This document shows positions 43,084 through 53,134 of a stretch of DNA of 64,000 bases, piece after piece. The stretch is from Gammaproteobacteria bacterium. GTDB taxonomy: Bacteria; Pseudomonadota; Gammaproteobacteria; Steroidobacterales; Steroidobacteraceae. Position 1 is the first letter of the stretch, and each line of letters starts with the position of its first letter. The translations under genes were made by a program, and so were the position numbers. The DNA is taken from assembly GCA_021323735.1 (NCBI GenBank), contig JAJPKM010000021.1, positions 62,001-126,000 of the forward strand, read 5' to 3'. The notes under the pieces are model-generated. The model did not search any database and had not been told where the DNA came from. It saw only the letters and a program-made list of their open reading frames with translations.

Positions 43084-46000
43084 CTACTCCTCATCCGTGG
43101 ATTCGCCCTCTTCCGGCGCCTGTACATCATCGTGCAGCTTGGGCAATCGGGCCTTTGCCAGGGCCTGATTGAGGGCCGCCAGGTCTTGCCGGATCACCGC
43201 CGACACCGCGGCGATCGACTGCCACTCCCGCGACAGGGCTTCTGCCGCCGCGCGCTGCGCCTGCGTGGGGGCCGCATCGGCGCCTTCCACTTGTTCGTAC
43301 AGGCTCGCGATATCGCCGTTCACGCGCTCGAGTCCGCGATGCGCGCCACCATCCTGCGGCATCGGCCCGGATTCCTGCAGCTCCGTCAACTTGGCGTCCA
43401 GCGCCTTGGCACGCGCCGCAATCGCAGGGTCAGGCTTGAGCAGCGCGAGCTGCTTGCGCAGAGACTTCACTTGGGCAAGCTTCATGGTGCTGTCATCCAA
43501 GGCGGAGGCCAATGCCTGGGCCAGGGCCAGCTGCGCCGCATAGTCCTGCTGAGGGATGCCGACGCGCGGGTCCGGGTTCACGCTCAGAGGCTGTTCCCAT
43601 TGCCGCGATCCGATCTTGAGACGCACGCGATAGTTGCCGGGGATCGCGAACGGTCCCGAGGGCTCCTGCGGTGTATCGAAGGGCACCGCCGAAATCGGAA
43701 AGCTGTGCTTCGCCGTGCGCGGTGCACGGTAGTGCAAGTCCCAGACGAAGCGGTGCAAGCCCGGCGCCGCCGAGAGCGGCTTAGGCTGGCGAATCCAATA
43801 CGCCGGAATGAGTTCGCGCTCGCGTTCCTCCTGGCCGAAACCCTCAGGATCGGTGCTCGAGGCGCGCCGCACCACGGTCCCGCTCGAATCAAGTATCTCG
43901 ATGCCGACGGCACCCTTTACCGCCTGAGGCAGGTAGTAGTCGATGACAGCGCCGTCGGGCGGGTTGCGTCCCGTGGGCTCGTCCGGCGGAATGGGAGTAT
44001 CGGTGCCCGTGCTGCGGCGTACGCGCACCGCCGGCGAGGGTTTGAGCAGCGCTGCCTCCTTGTCCAAGCCATTGCGCGCAAAATCGCGCAGCGGCCCGAT
44101 GTCATCGAGAATCCAGAATGAGCGGCCGTGCGTGGCGACGATCAGGTCTTGGCCCTGGATGACCAGATCGCGCATTGAGGTATGCGGCAGATTCATCTGT
44201 AGCGGCTGCCAGTGTTCGCCGTCGTCCGAGGACATCCACACCGCCTTCTCCGTGGCGGCGAACAGCAGCCCGCGGCAGGTTGGATCCTCGCGCACCGCGT
44301 TGACGGGAGCATCCGCGCTCAAACCGACGATGATGCTCTGCCAGCTCTGGCCGTCGCGGGTGCGGTATAGGTGCGGCCGCAGATCGTCCAAGCGGAAGCG
44401 GCTCACCGAGGCGTAGGCTACCTTGGCGTCGAAATGCGAGGCCTCGATCTGGGTCACTTTGCTCCAAGGCGTGAGTTCGGGTGGCGTCACGTTGTGCCAC
44501 TGCCTGCCCTCATCGGGCGTCATCCAGATCCAGCCGTCGTCCGTGCCCGCCCACAGCAGGCCCCGGGTTACGGGCGATGCACTCAGGGAATAAATGACGC
44601 CGCGCTGCGTCTCCGCCTTGTCGGCATGCAGGTCACCGACGCTGTCCGGGGAACCTACGCTCGGGCGTGTCAAGTCATCGCTGATCGGCCGCCATGAGGT
44701 GCCCGCATCATCGGTTACATAGAGTCGGTTGGCCGCGTAGTACATCCTATGAGGGTCCTGCGGCGAGAACAGAATGGGTTCGGTCCGATCGGTGCGAATA
44801 TCTGGGGATGACACCGGAATCGGGGTGATGTTTTGCACCTGACCGCTCGACAGGTGCGTCTTGGTGACGACGTTGCGCCCGGCGCCGAAAATGATATCCG
44901 GATCGAGCGGATCCGGTGCCACGTAGCCGTATTCGATCACACCGACCGGGTGCCAGTCGCGAAACGTGACCTCGCCGTCGTTACCCCGGCTGGATATGCA
45001 CACCGAGCCGCTCTCCTGCTGACCTGAGCAAAGGCGGTACGGAAAGGTGGGTGTAACCGCGACGTGGTAGAGCTGCGCGGTGGGTTGGTTGTACCAGCTG
45101 CTCCAGGTCCTGCCGCCATTGACGCTGATCACGGCACCCTGGTCACCGGCCAAGCCGATACGCTGCGGATCCTCCGGGCTGATCCAAATCTGTTGATAGT
45201 CATCCCCACCCGGCGCGCCCTTGAACGAGATCCAGTGCCCGCCGCCGTCGATCGACTTCATCACGACAATGGATGCGCTGTACACGATGTCCGCATTGCT
45301 CGGATCGACCGCGAGTATCGGAAGGTCGCCACCGCCGATGCGCAAGGCAGGACGCGCATCGCCGGTCGCCGAATGCCAGTGTTCACCGCCGTCATCGGAA
45401 CGATAGATCCCCACGCTCGGCGCGGCACCGCCTTGCGCAGCGGGATTCGAACTCGTCGCCGCCGTGGCATACAACCGTCCTCGTGCACTCGGCGCGGCCG
45501 CAACGTGATCTGCGATAAACCGGCCGGCAGCCCCTCGGTGAGCTGGTGCCAATGATCGCCGCCGTCGGTCGATTTGTAGAGGCCGCCCTGCGGGCCGTTA
45601 TACATGGTCTTGTCTTCCCAGGGCCCCGATCGAGCATGCCAAAATCCGGCATAAAGCGTATTCGCATCATTGGGGTCGATGCGCACGAAGGAGCTGCCGA
45701 TGTTGGCGCCTCGATCGAGGACCTTGGACCAGGTGAGGCCGCCATCCAGCGAGCGATAAACGCCGCGCTGCGCGCTGGGGCCATACGGATGGCCAAGCAC
45801 CGCCGCGTAAACCCGGTTCGCATCGTGCGGGTCCACCGCGAGGCTTGGAATTTGTTGCGCATCCTCCAACGCCAGATGCGTCCACGTCCGGCCGGCATCG
45901 TTTGAGCGATAGATCCCGTTGCCCACCGACAGGTCCGGCCGATGCAAGCCCTCGCCCGACCCCACGTAGATGATCTTCGGATTGGAGGCCGCGACGGCGA

Positions 46001-46304
46001 TCGCGCCGATCGATTGCGTGGGTTGTGAATCGAAGATCGGGGTCCACGTGCGCCCGTCGTCATCGGACCTCCACACGCCGCCGTTCACCACGCCCGCCAA
46101 GTAAGTGTGGGGCTGGCCGGGAATGCCGGTGATGGCCCGCGTGCGGCCGCCGCGGAACGGGCCAACCAGTCGCCACTGCAAATCCTGAGTGACGAGCGCG
46201 TTATCGATCTGCGCAGGCGCGACTCCGGTGCCTGCCAAGGTCAACAGGCAGGCCATGAGGCCTTGCAGCGGTCGAATATCAATCCGTCGTACACTCGCGA
46301 ACAT
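43084..46304 (-). pseudogene. Sortilin/BNR-repeat (VPS10-like) glycosidase-type exported protein, interrupted by a frameshift
   Basis: Two overlapping frames make one protein of about 1,070 residues. The 5' part starts at ATG 46304 (GGGAG upstream) with a signal peptide and BNR/sialidase-like repeats (VWRSDDDGRTW, IYRSNDAGRTW, VYRSLDGGLTW, LYKSTDGGDHW). The 3' part continues in another frame (IYRSDDGGEHW, AIISV-type propeller blades, then a C-terminal region with coiled-coil-like helices). The frames join near 45505-45510, where LSQI passes into HVAAAPSARGRLYA after loss of one base. This may be a true pseudogene, a sequencing error or, less likely, programmed frameshifting. Such proteins are large secreted beta-propellers of unclear function. 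Confidence 0.75.
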
Positions 46305-46443
46305 TGTTACTCCCAAGCGCTGTTGGACGCGCCGTGCATGATAATTCAATTGGCGCCGGAGACCTTCAGCATCGGCGCGGCTCACACGGAATACCTTATT
46401 TGCCATGAACAATTCGTGGGCTCGGAAAAGCTTGAAGAAGGCA

Positions 46444-46542
46444 GGATTGGACAGGTATTTTCCGGAGCGTGAAAAACAGGACGTTTTTCCCGAAGCCTCC
46501 AGGGATGGATTCACGGCGGTCCGGAAAATACCTGTCCAATCC
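46444..46542. repeat. 99-bp element with perfect 23-bp terminal inverted repeats and a nested hairpin
   Basis: Positions 46444-46466 are exactly the inverse of 46520-46542 (ends GGATTGGACAGG and CCTGTCCAATCC). Inside lies GAAAAAC-AGGAC-GTTTTTC (46471-46489). The core also holds a CCTCCAGGGATGGATTCACGGCG stretch of the kind seen in dispersed intergenic repeats. The structure suggests a MITE or REP-like element. It lies between two minus-strand genes and could also act as a transcription terminator for the upstream TonB receptor gene. Confidence 0.75.
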
Positions 46543-46585
46543 GGACTTCGCACATAAATATATTATCGTCCACTGATGGCTAAGG

Positions 46586-48652
46586 CTAGTGCCAGCCATA
46601 CTCCAGGCGAACCCATATCGTGCGCGCCGGCAACAGGTAGAAGGACTGGCTGCCGAATTCACTGGCGGATACCGGTGGCCGCTGATCGGTCAAGTTCGTT
46701 GCTTCGAGCGTGATTTCGGTGCGTCCGATGCGGTAGCCGGCATGGGCATCCACGGTCGAGTAGCCGCCCACGGGCGCGGTGTTTTCCTCGTCGAGAAATC
46801 GCCGCCCGGTATAGCGCGCAACGACACCGGCCGATAAACCCCGCTCCGGCGTGTACGAGAGCCCCAGCGATGCAAGCACATGGGGCGCCAAGGTCAGCTG
46901 CCTGCCGGCCACGTCGATGTTCGCGTTGCCGTCGAAGAACAGATACTGGGTGAAACGCGCGTCGTGATAGGACCCGCCGGCGGTTAGGCTGATAGTCGGC
47001 CGAAGTTCATAGCGCATCTCGGCCTCGATGCCTTTGAGCCGCTCTCCGGCGGCATTGGCCAAGCTGCCGGCACTCGTGGCGACCACGAGATTTGCAAAGT
47101 CGAGCCAAAAAAGCTCCGCCTGATAGGTGAACCGGCCGGCCGCGGCGGCACCCTTGAAGCCCGCTTCATAGCTTTTGGCCGTCTCAGGGCGCAGCAGGGC
47201 CGGCGTGTAGTCGGGGCCAAAATCGATGGCTGCCGGCTTGAAGGCGTGGCGGTAATCCGCATAGATCGTAAGTTCGTCCTTGCCTTCCGCCCACAAGCGC
47301 TCGCTCACCCCGATGGTTTCGGTGGGGCGAATGACGGTTTTTCCAACCGAGTCGGCCGCCAATTGCAGCGCGGGTGCCAGCAGCAGATCGCTGGAGTCCT
47401 TGTGTTCGTAGGCCTCATTGAGGCGCACACCCGCGATCACATCCCAGTCATCCACAGGTTTCCAATCCACCTGCGCGTACTGTCCCGCAAACAGGCGCTT
47501 GTCCTGAAGTGTGCCTACCTCGTTCACGGGCAGGCCGGAGGTCGGCGGCGGCAGAATGCTTCCATCCAGCGGCACCGTGTAGGCGCCGTTGCTGTTCAAA
47601 GTGGTCTGATGTCCCAGGCCGTAGAGCAGATCGGCACCGACGATGAGGGTGCCGTCGGCACCCCATGGCACGGTCAAGTGGGTGTCCCCATAGCCATCGT
47701 CGATGGAGCGCCGCTGGTTCTGCGTATCCGCCGTGCCGCTCGAATCCGGATGCAGGAATCCACGCCGATCCGTCACGTTCGAATAGGCGAAGGAGACCAG
47801 CGTGTCCCAAGTACCCCAGCGCAACGGCTGCGAGTAGCGTGACGCCAGGTGGTATTTGTTCTCGTCGATGGCGGCGTCCGCAGGATTGAAATTCGCGTCG
47901 ACGGGCGTTAGCACCGAGAGCGAGGTCCCTGCGCGCAGCACCGGACTCGGCGGCGTGTCGCGCACCACGGTGAGGTCCGCATCCAGGCTCAAGGTGCCCT
48001 CGCCCCACGGCAGCGCGCCGCGATACAAGGCATGACCGCTGCTCACCCCTTCGCGCGGATCGGAAAATCCCAAGCTCTGTCCATCGAGCGCCAAGGATTG
48101 GCGGTAGATGCCCACCTGCGGCAGCGCCACCGAGGCTGCGCCACGCACGGAACCGTACGAGCCATACGCGAGGTCGGCCGTATCGGCGGCCTCCCCGGCT
48201 GGAAAATGCAGGACCTGCACTACTCCGACGAAGGAGGTCGCACCATACAGCACCGGCGCAGATCCCTTCAAAACTTCGACTCGCTCCGTCCCGGTAAAGT
48301 CCAAGGTGGTGATGGCAGGATTGAACGCCCCACCCCAAGGAACTCCATCCACGACCAGGAGAAAGGCGTCGAACTCATGCAATCCCCAGAATGAAGGCAC
48401 GGCGCTCGACGGTCCCGCGTCCCCGCCCGCCGGCGCCTCGACGCCCGGCACCAAGCTCAGCACGCCGGACATATCTTTCGCGCCGCGCGCGGCGATTTCC
48501 GCGCCCGAAACCACCGACAGATCGGCAGGAATACGGTCCACAGGCTCCGGGACCCGCGTTGCCGTCACCACGATGGCATCAAGTGCATCGGCCATCGAAA
48601 CTAAGGGCATGGCGAAAAGCACGCCCATGGCACAACTCGCAATCGTCATCAT
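46586..48652 (-). CDS. TonB-dependent outer-membrane receptor
   Basis: A protein of about 688 residues. The start at 48652 (MMTIASCAMGVLFAMPL) gives a signal peptide. A TonB box (ALDAIVVTATR) is followed by a plug domain (about residues 35-150, with VVDGVPWGGAFN and ERVEVLKGSAPVLYG) and a 22-strand-type barrel ending VRLEYGW. It is divergent from a CzcCBA-type RND operon, 115 bp away. Receptors in that position are often for metal-chelate or small-molecule uptake coordinated with efflux; the substrate is unknown. Confidence 0.88.
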   Translation of the reverse strand: MMTIASCAMGVLFAMPLVSMADALDAIVVTATRVPEPVDRIPADLSVVSGAEIAARGAKDMSGVLSLVPGVEAPAGGDAGPSSAVPSFWGLHEFDAFLLVVDGVPWGGAFNPAITTLDFTGTERVEVLKGSAPVLYGATSFVGVVQVLHFPAGEAADTADLAYGSYGSVRGAASVALPQVGIYRQSLALDGQSLGFSDPREGVSSGHALYRGALPWGEGTLSLDADLTVVRDTPPSPVLRAGTSLSVLTPVDANFNPADAAIDENKYHLASRYSQPLRWGTWDTLVSFAYSNVTDRRGFLHPDSSGTADTQNQRRSIDDGYGDTHLTVPWGADGTLIVGADLLYGLGHQTTLNSNGAYTVPLDGSILPPPTSGLPVNEVGTLQDKRLFAGQYAQVDWKPVDDWDVIAGVRLNEAYEHKDSSDLLLAPALQLAADSVGKTVIRPTETIGVSERLWAEGKDELTIYADYRHAFKPAAIDFGPDYTPALLRPETAKSYEAGFKGAAAAGRFTYQAELFWLDFANLVVATSAGSLANAAGERLKGIEAEMRYELRPTISLTAGGSYHDARFTQYLFFDGNANIDVAGRQLTLAPHVLASLGLSYTPERGLSAGVVARYTGRRFLDEENTAPVGGYSTVDAHAGYRIGRTEITLEATNLTDQRPPVSASEFGSQSFYLLPARTIWVRLEYGWH

Positions 48653-48767
48653 GTTGAAGGAATATTCTCCGTTCTTCAGGCCGCAGCGCACGGTAGCATG
48701 GGCTCCGCGCATGGCTTGGATAGAATGCTGGGTTGGGATGCTGCTGACTGGTTGGATGGGGTGACGA

Positions 48768-49970
48768 ATGAGCGAAGAGCGAATCGATCGGCGTGCCTGG
48801 ACCCCGGAGCGCCAATGGCGGGCCGTGGCGCTGGCCGCCGTGGCGCTGTTGGCGGCGGCACTTTGTATCTGGGCCGCCGGCCGATTCTTCGGCACCCCTC
48901 CGGCCACCCCGGTCCCGCCCGCACCCCCGGGGACTTTTCGAGCCAGCTCCCAGCAGTTGAAGACCCTGACCATAGAGGCCGTGGGAACGCATGCGTTTGC
49001 CACCGAAGAGCACACCGAGGGAAAGATTGGCGTGGACGCGGACCGCGCGACCCCGGTGGTCTCGCCCTATTCCGGGCGGGTCATTCGCGTCATCGCCGGA
49101 CTGGGTGACAGTGTGAAGGCCGGTGCACCGCTGGCCACCGTGGAGGCCTCGGAGTTCGTCCAGGCGCAGAATGACCTGCAAGTGGCCGAGGCACAGGTCA
49201 AGCTCACTCGCCTCAATGAGGCGCGCAAACATGCGCTGTACGAGGCCAAGGGCGGGAGTCTGCAGGATTGGCAACAGGCGCAGACGGATCTCATGGCGGC
49301 AGAAACCGCCCGCGATTCGGTACGCAATCGTCTGCGGATCTTCGGCAGGTCGGAAACCGACATCGCGGCGCTGGAACTCTCTCGCAGCATGAATCCGCTG
49401 GCCACGCTCACCGCGCCGATTGCAGGCGTGGTCGTGGACCGCCAAGTGGGGCCGGGCCAATTTCTGCAAGCCGGAGGAACGCCGGTATTCACGATTGCCG
49501 ACCCTTCCCGGGTTTGGCTGCTGGCCAATGTGCGCGAGGCGGACTCGAGTCTGGTCAAGCCGGGCCAGTTCGTCGAGGTCCGGGTGCTCGCGTATCCCAC
49601 GCGCGTCTTCAAAGCCCGCGTGACCTATGTGGCTGCGGTGGTCGACCCGGTGACGCATCGGTTGCCGGTGCGTGCGGAAATCGACAACCGCGACGGCGCG
49701 TTGAAACCCGAAATGTTCGCCAACTTCCGCATTCTCACCAGCGATACCACCGATTCGCCCGCGGTACCCGCTTCTGCCGTGATTTTCGAAGGGGATGCAG
49801 CTCATGTTTGGGTGGCCGCGGCCGACGGACTGCTCGAGCTCAGGACTATTCGTACGGGACGCGGTAACGACGGGCTCGTCGAAGTGCTGGATGGATTGAA
49901 GGCAGGTGAGCAGGTGGTGACCAAGGGCGGCTTATTCATCGACCAGGCGGCCGCTGCCGGCACTACATGA
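48768..49970 (+). CDS. RND efflux periplasmic adaptor (membrane fusion protein), CzcB-like
   Basis: A 400-residue adaptor. An N-terminal membrane helix (AVALAAVALLAAALCIWAAG), a lipoyl-like half (VVSPYSGRVIRVIAGLGDSVKAG), a helical hairpin (about residues 120-205), the second lipoyl half (LTAPIAGVVVDRQVGPGQFL) and a beta-barrel domain follow in order. It links the inner-membrane pump to the outer-membrane channel. Its stop overlaps the pump gene by 4 bp (ATGA). Confidence 0.92.
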   Translation: MSEERIDRRAWTPERQWRAVALAAVALLAAALCIWAAGRFFGTPPATPVPPAPPGTFRASSQQLKTLTIEAVGTHAFATEEHTEGKIGVDADRATPVVSPYSGRVIRVIAGLGDSVKAGAPLATVEASEFVQAQNDLQVAEAQVKLTRLNEARKHALYEAKGGSLQDWQQAQTDLMAAETARDSVRNRLRIFGRSETDIAALELSRSMNPLATLTAPIAGVVVDRQVGPGQFLQAGGTPVFTIADPSRVWLLANVREADSSLVKPGQFVEVRVLAYPTRVFKARVTYVAAVVDPVTHRLPVRAEIDNRDGALKPEMFANFRILTSDTTDSPAVPASAVIFEGDAAHVWVAAADGLLELRTIRTGRGNDGLVEVLDGLKAGEQVVTKGGLFIDQAAAAGTT

Positions 49971-52900
49971 ACGCCATCGTCACTTTCGCCCTACGGCAGC
50001 GCGTATTGGTCGTCGTGCTGCTCGCCGGTGTACTGATCGGCGGGGCCGCCAGCCTGCGCGTGCTCAACATCGAGGCCTATCCGGACCCGGTTCCACCGCT
50101 GGTCGATATTGTCACGCAAAGTACCGGACAGTCCGCCGAGGAAATCGAGCGCTACATCACCATTCCTCTGGAAATTCAGATGGCCGGTATTCCCAATGTA
50201 CAGGCCATCCGCACCATTTCCCTGTTCGGGCTTTCCGATGTCAAGGTGCAATTCACCTATGATTTTACCTACTATCAAGCCGAACAATGGGTGACCAACC
50301 GCCTGTCTCAGCTCGCCGCGCTGCCGAACGGCGCCCAGCCGCAGATATCCCCCACCAGTCCCATCGGCGAAGTATTCCGCTATCGAGTGGTCGGCCCGCC
50401 GAACTATTCGGTCACCGACTTGAAAACCCTGCAGGACTGGGTGCTCGAACGGCGCTTCAAGGCCGTCCCGGGCGTCATCGATGTCACCGGATGGGGCGGC
50501 AAGACCAAGACCTACGACATCGCGATCGATCAGCGCAAGCTGGTCGGCTACGGTTTGTCCATCCCGCAGGTGCTGCAAGCGTTGGGCAACGCGAACATCA
50601 ATGTCGGTGGGCAGACCGTGAATTTCGGCCCGCAATCGGCGGTGGTGCGTGGGGTCGGGCTCATTCATTCGATGGATGACATCCGCCGCACCCTGATCAG
50701 TGCCAACCAGGGCGCGCCGGTGTTACTCGGCGATGTCGCGGAAGTATCCGTCGGCAACCTGCCGCGGCTCGGAATCGCCGGCTTCGATCAAGTGGATGAC
50801 ATCGTCCAGGGCATCGTGCTGATGCGCCGAGGTGCCGAAAGCATTCCGACCATCAAGCGCGTGGAAGCGGAGGTCGACAAGATCAATGCCGCGGGGATTT
50901 TGCCACCCGGTGTCAGCATTCAGCGCATCTACGATCGCAGCGACCTGATCGATGTCACCACGCGCACGGTGCTGCACAACATGCTCGCCGGCATCGTGCT
51001 GATCTTTTTCCTGCAGTGGGCCTTTCTGGGCAATATCCGCAGCGCCGTGATAGTCGCCATGACCATACCCTTCGCGCTGTCATTCGCAATAGGGCTCTTG
51101 GTACTGCGCGGCGAATCGGCCAATCTCCTGTCCGTCGGCGCCATCGACTTCGGCCTGGTGGTCGATGCCACCGTCATCATGGTGGAGAATATTTTTCGCC
51201 ATTTGGCGCAGGAAACTGCCCACCTTGGCCGAGGTCCGAGCACCTTGCATCGCATCCGCGTGCGCAGCGGTTTTCGCGGCAGGACCGCGACCATTTCCGT
51301 CGCCGCCGCGGAGGTCAGCCAATCCATCTTCTTCGCCGCTGCCATCATCATCGCCGGCTTCGTGCCGTTGTTTACGCTGTCGGGAATCGAAGGGCATATC
51401 TTCGGACCCATGGCCAAGACATACGCTTACGCCATCGCAGGCGGATTGATCGCAACCTTCACGGTCGCACCGGCCTTGAGCCTAATGCTGTTCCAGGACA
51501 AGGTGGCGGAGCGCGAAACGGTGGTGGTGCGCGCGCTGCGGCGAGTCTACGAGCCCGCCCTGGAATTCGCGCTCGCGAATCGCATCATCACCTTCTTCGG
51601 ACTTGCACTGGTCGCCCTGTCGGCGCTCCTCGCCGTGCGTTCGCTCGGCCTCGAGTTCCTGCCCAAGCTGGAAGAAGGCAACCTGTGGGTGCGCGCGACC
51701 TTTCCCCAGTCGATTTCGCTGGAGGAAAGCGATGTCTACGTGAATCGCATGCGGGTCCTGATGTCCAAGTATCCCGAGGTGCAGTCGGTGGTTTCGCAGC
51801 ACGGCCGGCCGGATGACGGCACCGATGCCACCGGTTTCTTCAACGCAGAATTCTTCGTGCCTTTGAAGCCCTTCGACACATGGCCCAAGGGGATGACCAA
51901 GGACAAGCTGACCGAGGACATGACCCGCGCCCTGGGGCAGCAGTTCCCGGGCGTGGACTTCAATTTCTCCCAGTATATCCAGGACAACGTGGAGGAAGCG
52001 GCATCCGGCGTCAAAGGTGAAAACTCGGTCAAAATCTACGGCAATGACTTGCAGACGCTGGAGAAAACCGCCAACAGCATCGCGGCGTTGCTGTCCAAGG
52101 TTCCCGGCATCACCGATCTGGCGGTGCTGCGCTCGTTGGGTCAACCCACCATCCGCATCGACGCCGATCGAGTGCGCGCGGCGCGGTTCGGCTTGAGCTC
52201 CGGAGACATCAACGCGGTGGTTCAGGCTGCCATCGGCGGGCAGAGTGCCGGCGATCTCTACGAAGGAGGCAGCGATCGACATTTTCCGATGACGGTGCGC
52301 CTGGCCGCGCCGTTCCGCCAGGATCTGGATGCCATTCGGCACATACCGATATCCGCACCAGCAAGCGCAGGCAACGGCGTGATCCAAATCCCGCTCGAGG
52401 ACGTGGCCGACGTACGCTTAGGGGTAGGCGCCGCATTTATTTACCGCGAGCAGCAGCAACGCTACGTGCCCATCAAATTCAGCGTCCGTGGCCGTGATCT
52501 GGGCAGTGCGGTCCTCGAGGCACAGCACGCCGTCGATACTCAGATCGCGTTGCCGGGCGGATATCACATCGAGTGGGTGGGCGAATTCGGCAATTTACAG
52601 GAAGCGGTCGCGCGCCTGGGCGTAGCCGTGCCGCTGTCGCTTGCCTTGATCATCCTGCTGCTGTACTTGAATTTCGGCAGCCTGCACGATGCGCTGCTGG
52701 CGGCGAGCGTGATTCCCATGGCGTTGCTCGGCGGGATTTTCTCACTGTGGATCACGCGCACCCCGTTCAGCGTGTCGGCGGCCATCGGGTTCGTTGCGTT
52801 GTTCGGCATTGCCGCCATGGACGGCATCTTGATCCTGTCCTATTACCACTTGAGCCTGGAATCAGGCTTGAGCCGCGTGAACGCCATGCTGCAGACTTGC

Positions 52901-53134
52901 CGTACGCAATTGCGGCCGGTGATGATGACCTGCATCGTGGCCTGCGTCGGCCTTCTGCCCGCGGCATTCTCCAGTGGCATCGGATCCCAAGTGCAGCGGC
53001 CGCTGGCGCTGGTGGTCGTCGGCGGCATGTTGCTCGCACCGGCGCTGATCCTTCTGGTGCTGCCGGTGCTGGTGTTGAAATTCTCGCGCGCCCAAGAACT
53101 GCCGGAAGAACTACCGCGGGAAGGCGCCACGTGA
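49967..53134 (+). CDS. CzcA family RND efflux pump
   Basis: A 1,055-residue inner-membrane proton-driven pump with 12 helices and two large periplasmic loops. The TM4 signature reads AIDFGLVVDATVIMVEN (about residue 400), with the acidic residues of the heavy-metal (HME) RND branch. The N-terminus ALRQRVLVVVLLAGVLIGG and the segment IPLEIQMAGIPNVQAIRTIS match CzcA/CusA proteins. Its stop overlaps the next start (TGATG). The cargo, metal ions or another cation, cannot be read from the motif with certainty. Confidence 0.92.
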   Translation: MNAIVTFALRQRVLVVVLLAGVLIGGAASLRVLNIEAYPDPVPPLVDIVTQSTGQSAEEIERYITIPLEIQMAGIPNVQAIRTISLFGLSDVKVQFTYDFTYYQAEQWVTNRLSQLAALPNGAQPQISPTSPIGEVFRYRVVGPPNYSVTDLKTLQDWVLERRFKAVPGVIDVTGWGGKTKTYDIAIDQRKLVGYGLSIPQVLQALGNANINVGGQTVNFGPQSAVVRGVGLIHSMDDIRRTLISANQGAPVLLGDVAEVSVGNLPRLGIAGFDQVDDIVQGIVLMRRGAESIPTIKRVEAEVDKINAAGILPPGVSIQRIYDRSDLIDVTTRTVLHNMLAGIVLIFFLQWAFLGNIRSAVIVAMTIPFALSFAIGLLVLRGESANLLSVGAIDFGLVVDATVIMVENIFRHLAQETAHLGRGPSTLHRIRVRSGFRGRTATISVAAAEVSQSIFFAAAIIIAGFVPLFTLSGIEGHIFGPMAKTYAYAIAGGLIATFTVAPALSLMLFQDKVAERETVVVRALRRVYEPALEFALANRIITFFGLALVALSALLAVRSLGLEFLPKLEEGNLWVRATFPQSISLEESDVYVNRMRVLMSKYPEVQSVVSQHGRPDDGTDATGFFNAEFFVPLKPFDTWPKGMTKDKLTEDMTRALGQQFPGVDFNFSQYIQDNVEEAASGVKGENSVKIYGNDLQTLEKTANSIAALLSKVPGITDLAVLRSLGQPTIRIDADRVRAARFGLSSGDINAVVQAAIGGQSAGDLYEGGSDRHFPMTVRLAAPFRQDLDAIRHIPISAPASAGNGVIQIPLEDVADVRLGVGAAFIYREQQQRYVPIKFSVRGRDLGSAVLEAQHAVDTQIALPGGYHIEWVGEFGNLQEAVARLGVAVPLSLALIILLLYLNFGSLHDALLAASVIPMALLGGIFSLWITRTPFSVSAAIGFVALFGIAAMDGILILSYYHLSLESGLSRVNAMLQTCRTQLRPVMMTCIVACVGLLPAAFSSGIGSQVQRPLALVVVGGMLLAPALILLVLPVLVLKFSRAQELPEELPREGAT

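Noticed and set aside
48700-48767. GGATG/GGTTGG-rich direct repeats before the RND adaptor gene
   Set aside because: The words are short and irregular and do not form a clear operator. They were treated as ordinary leader sequence.
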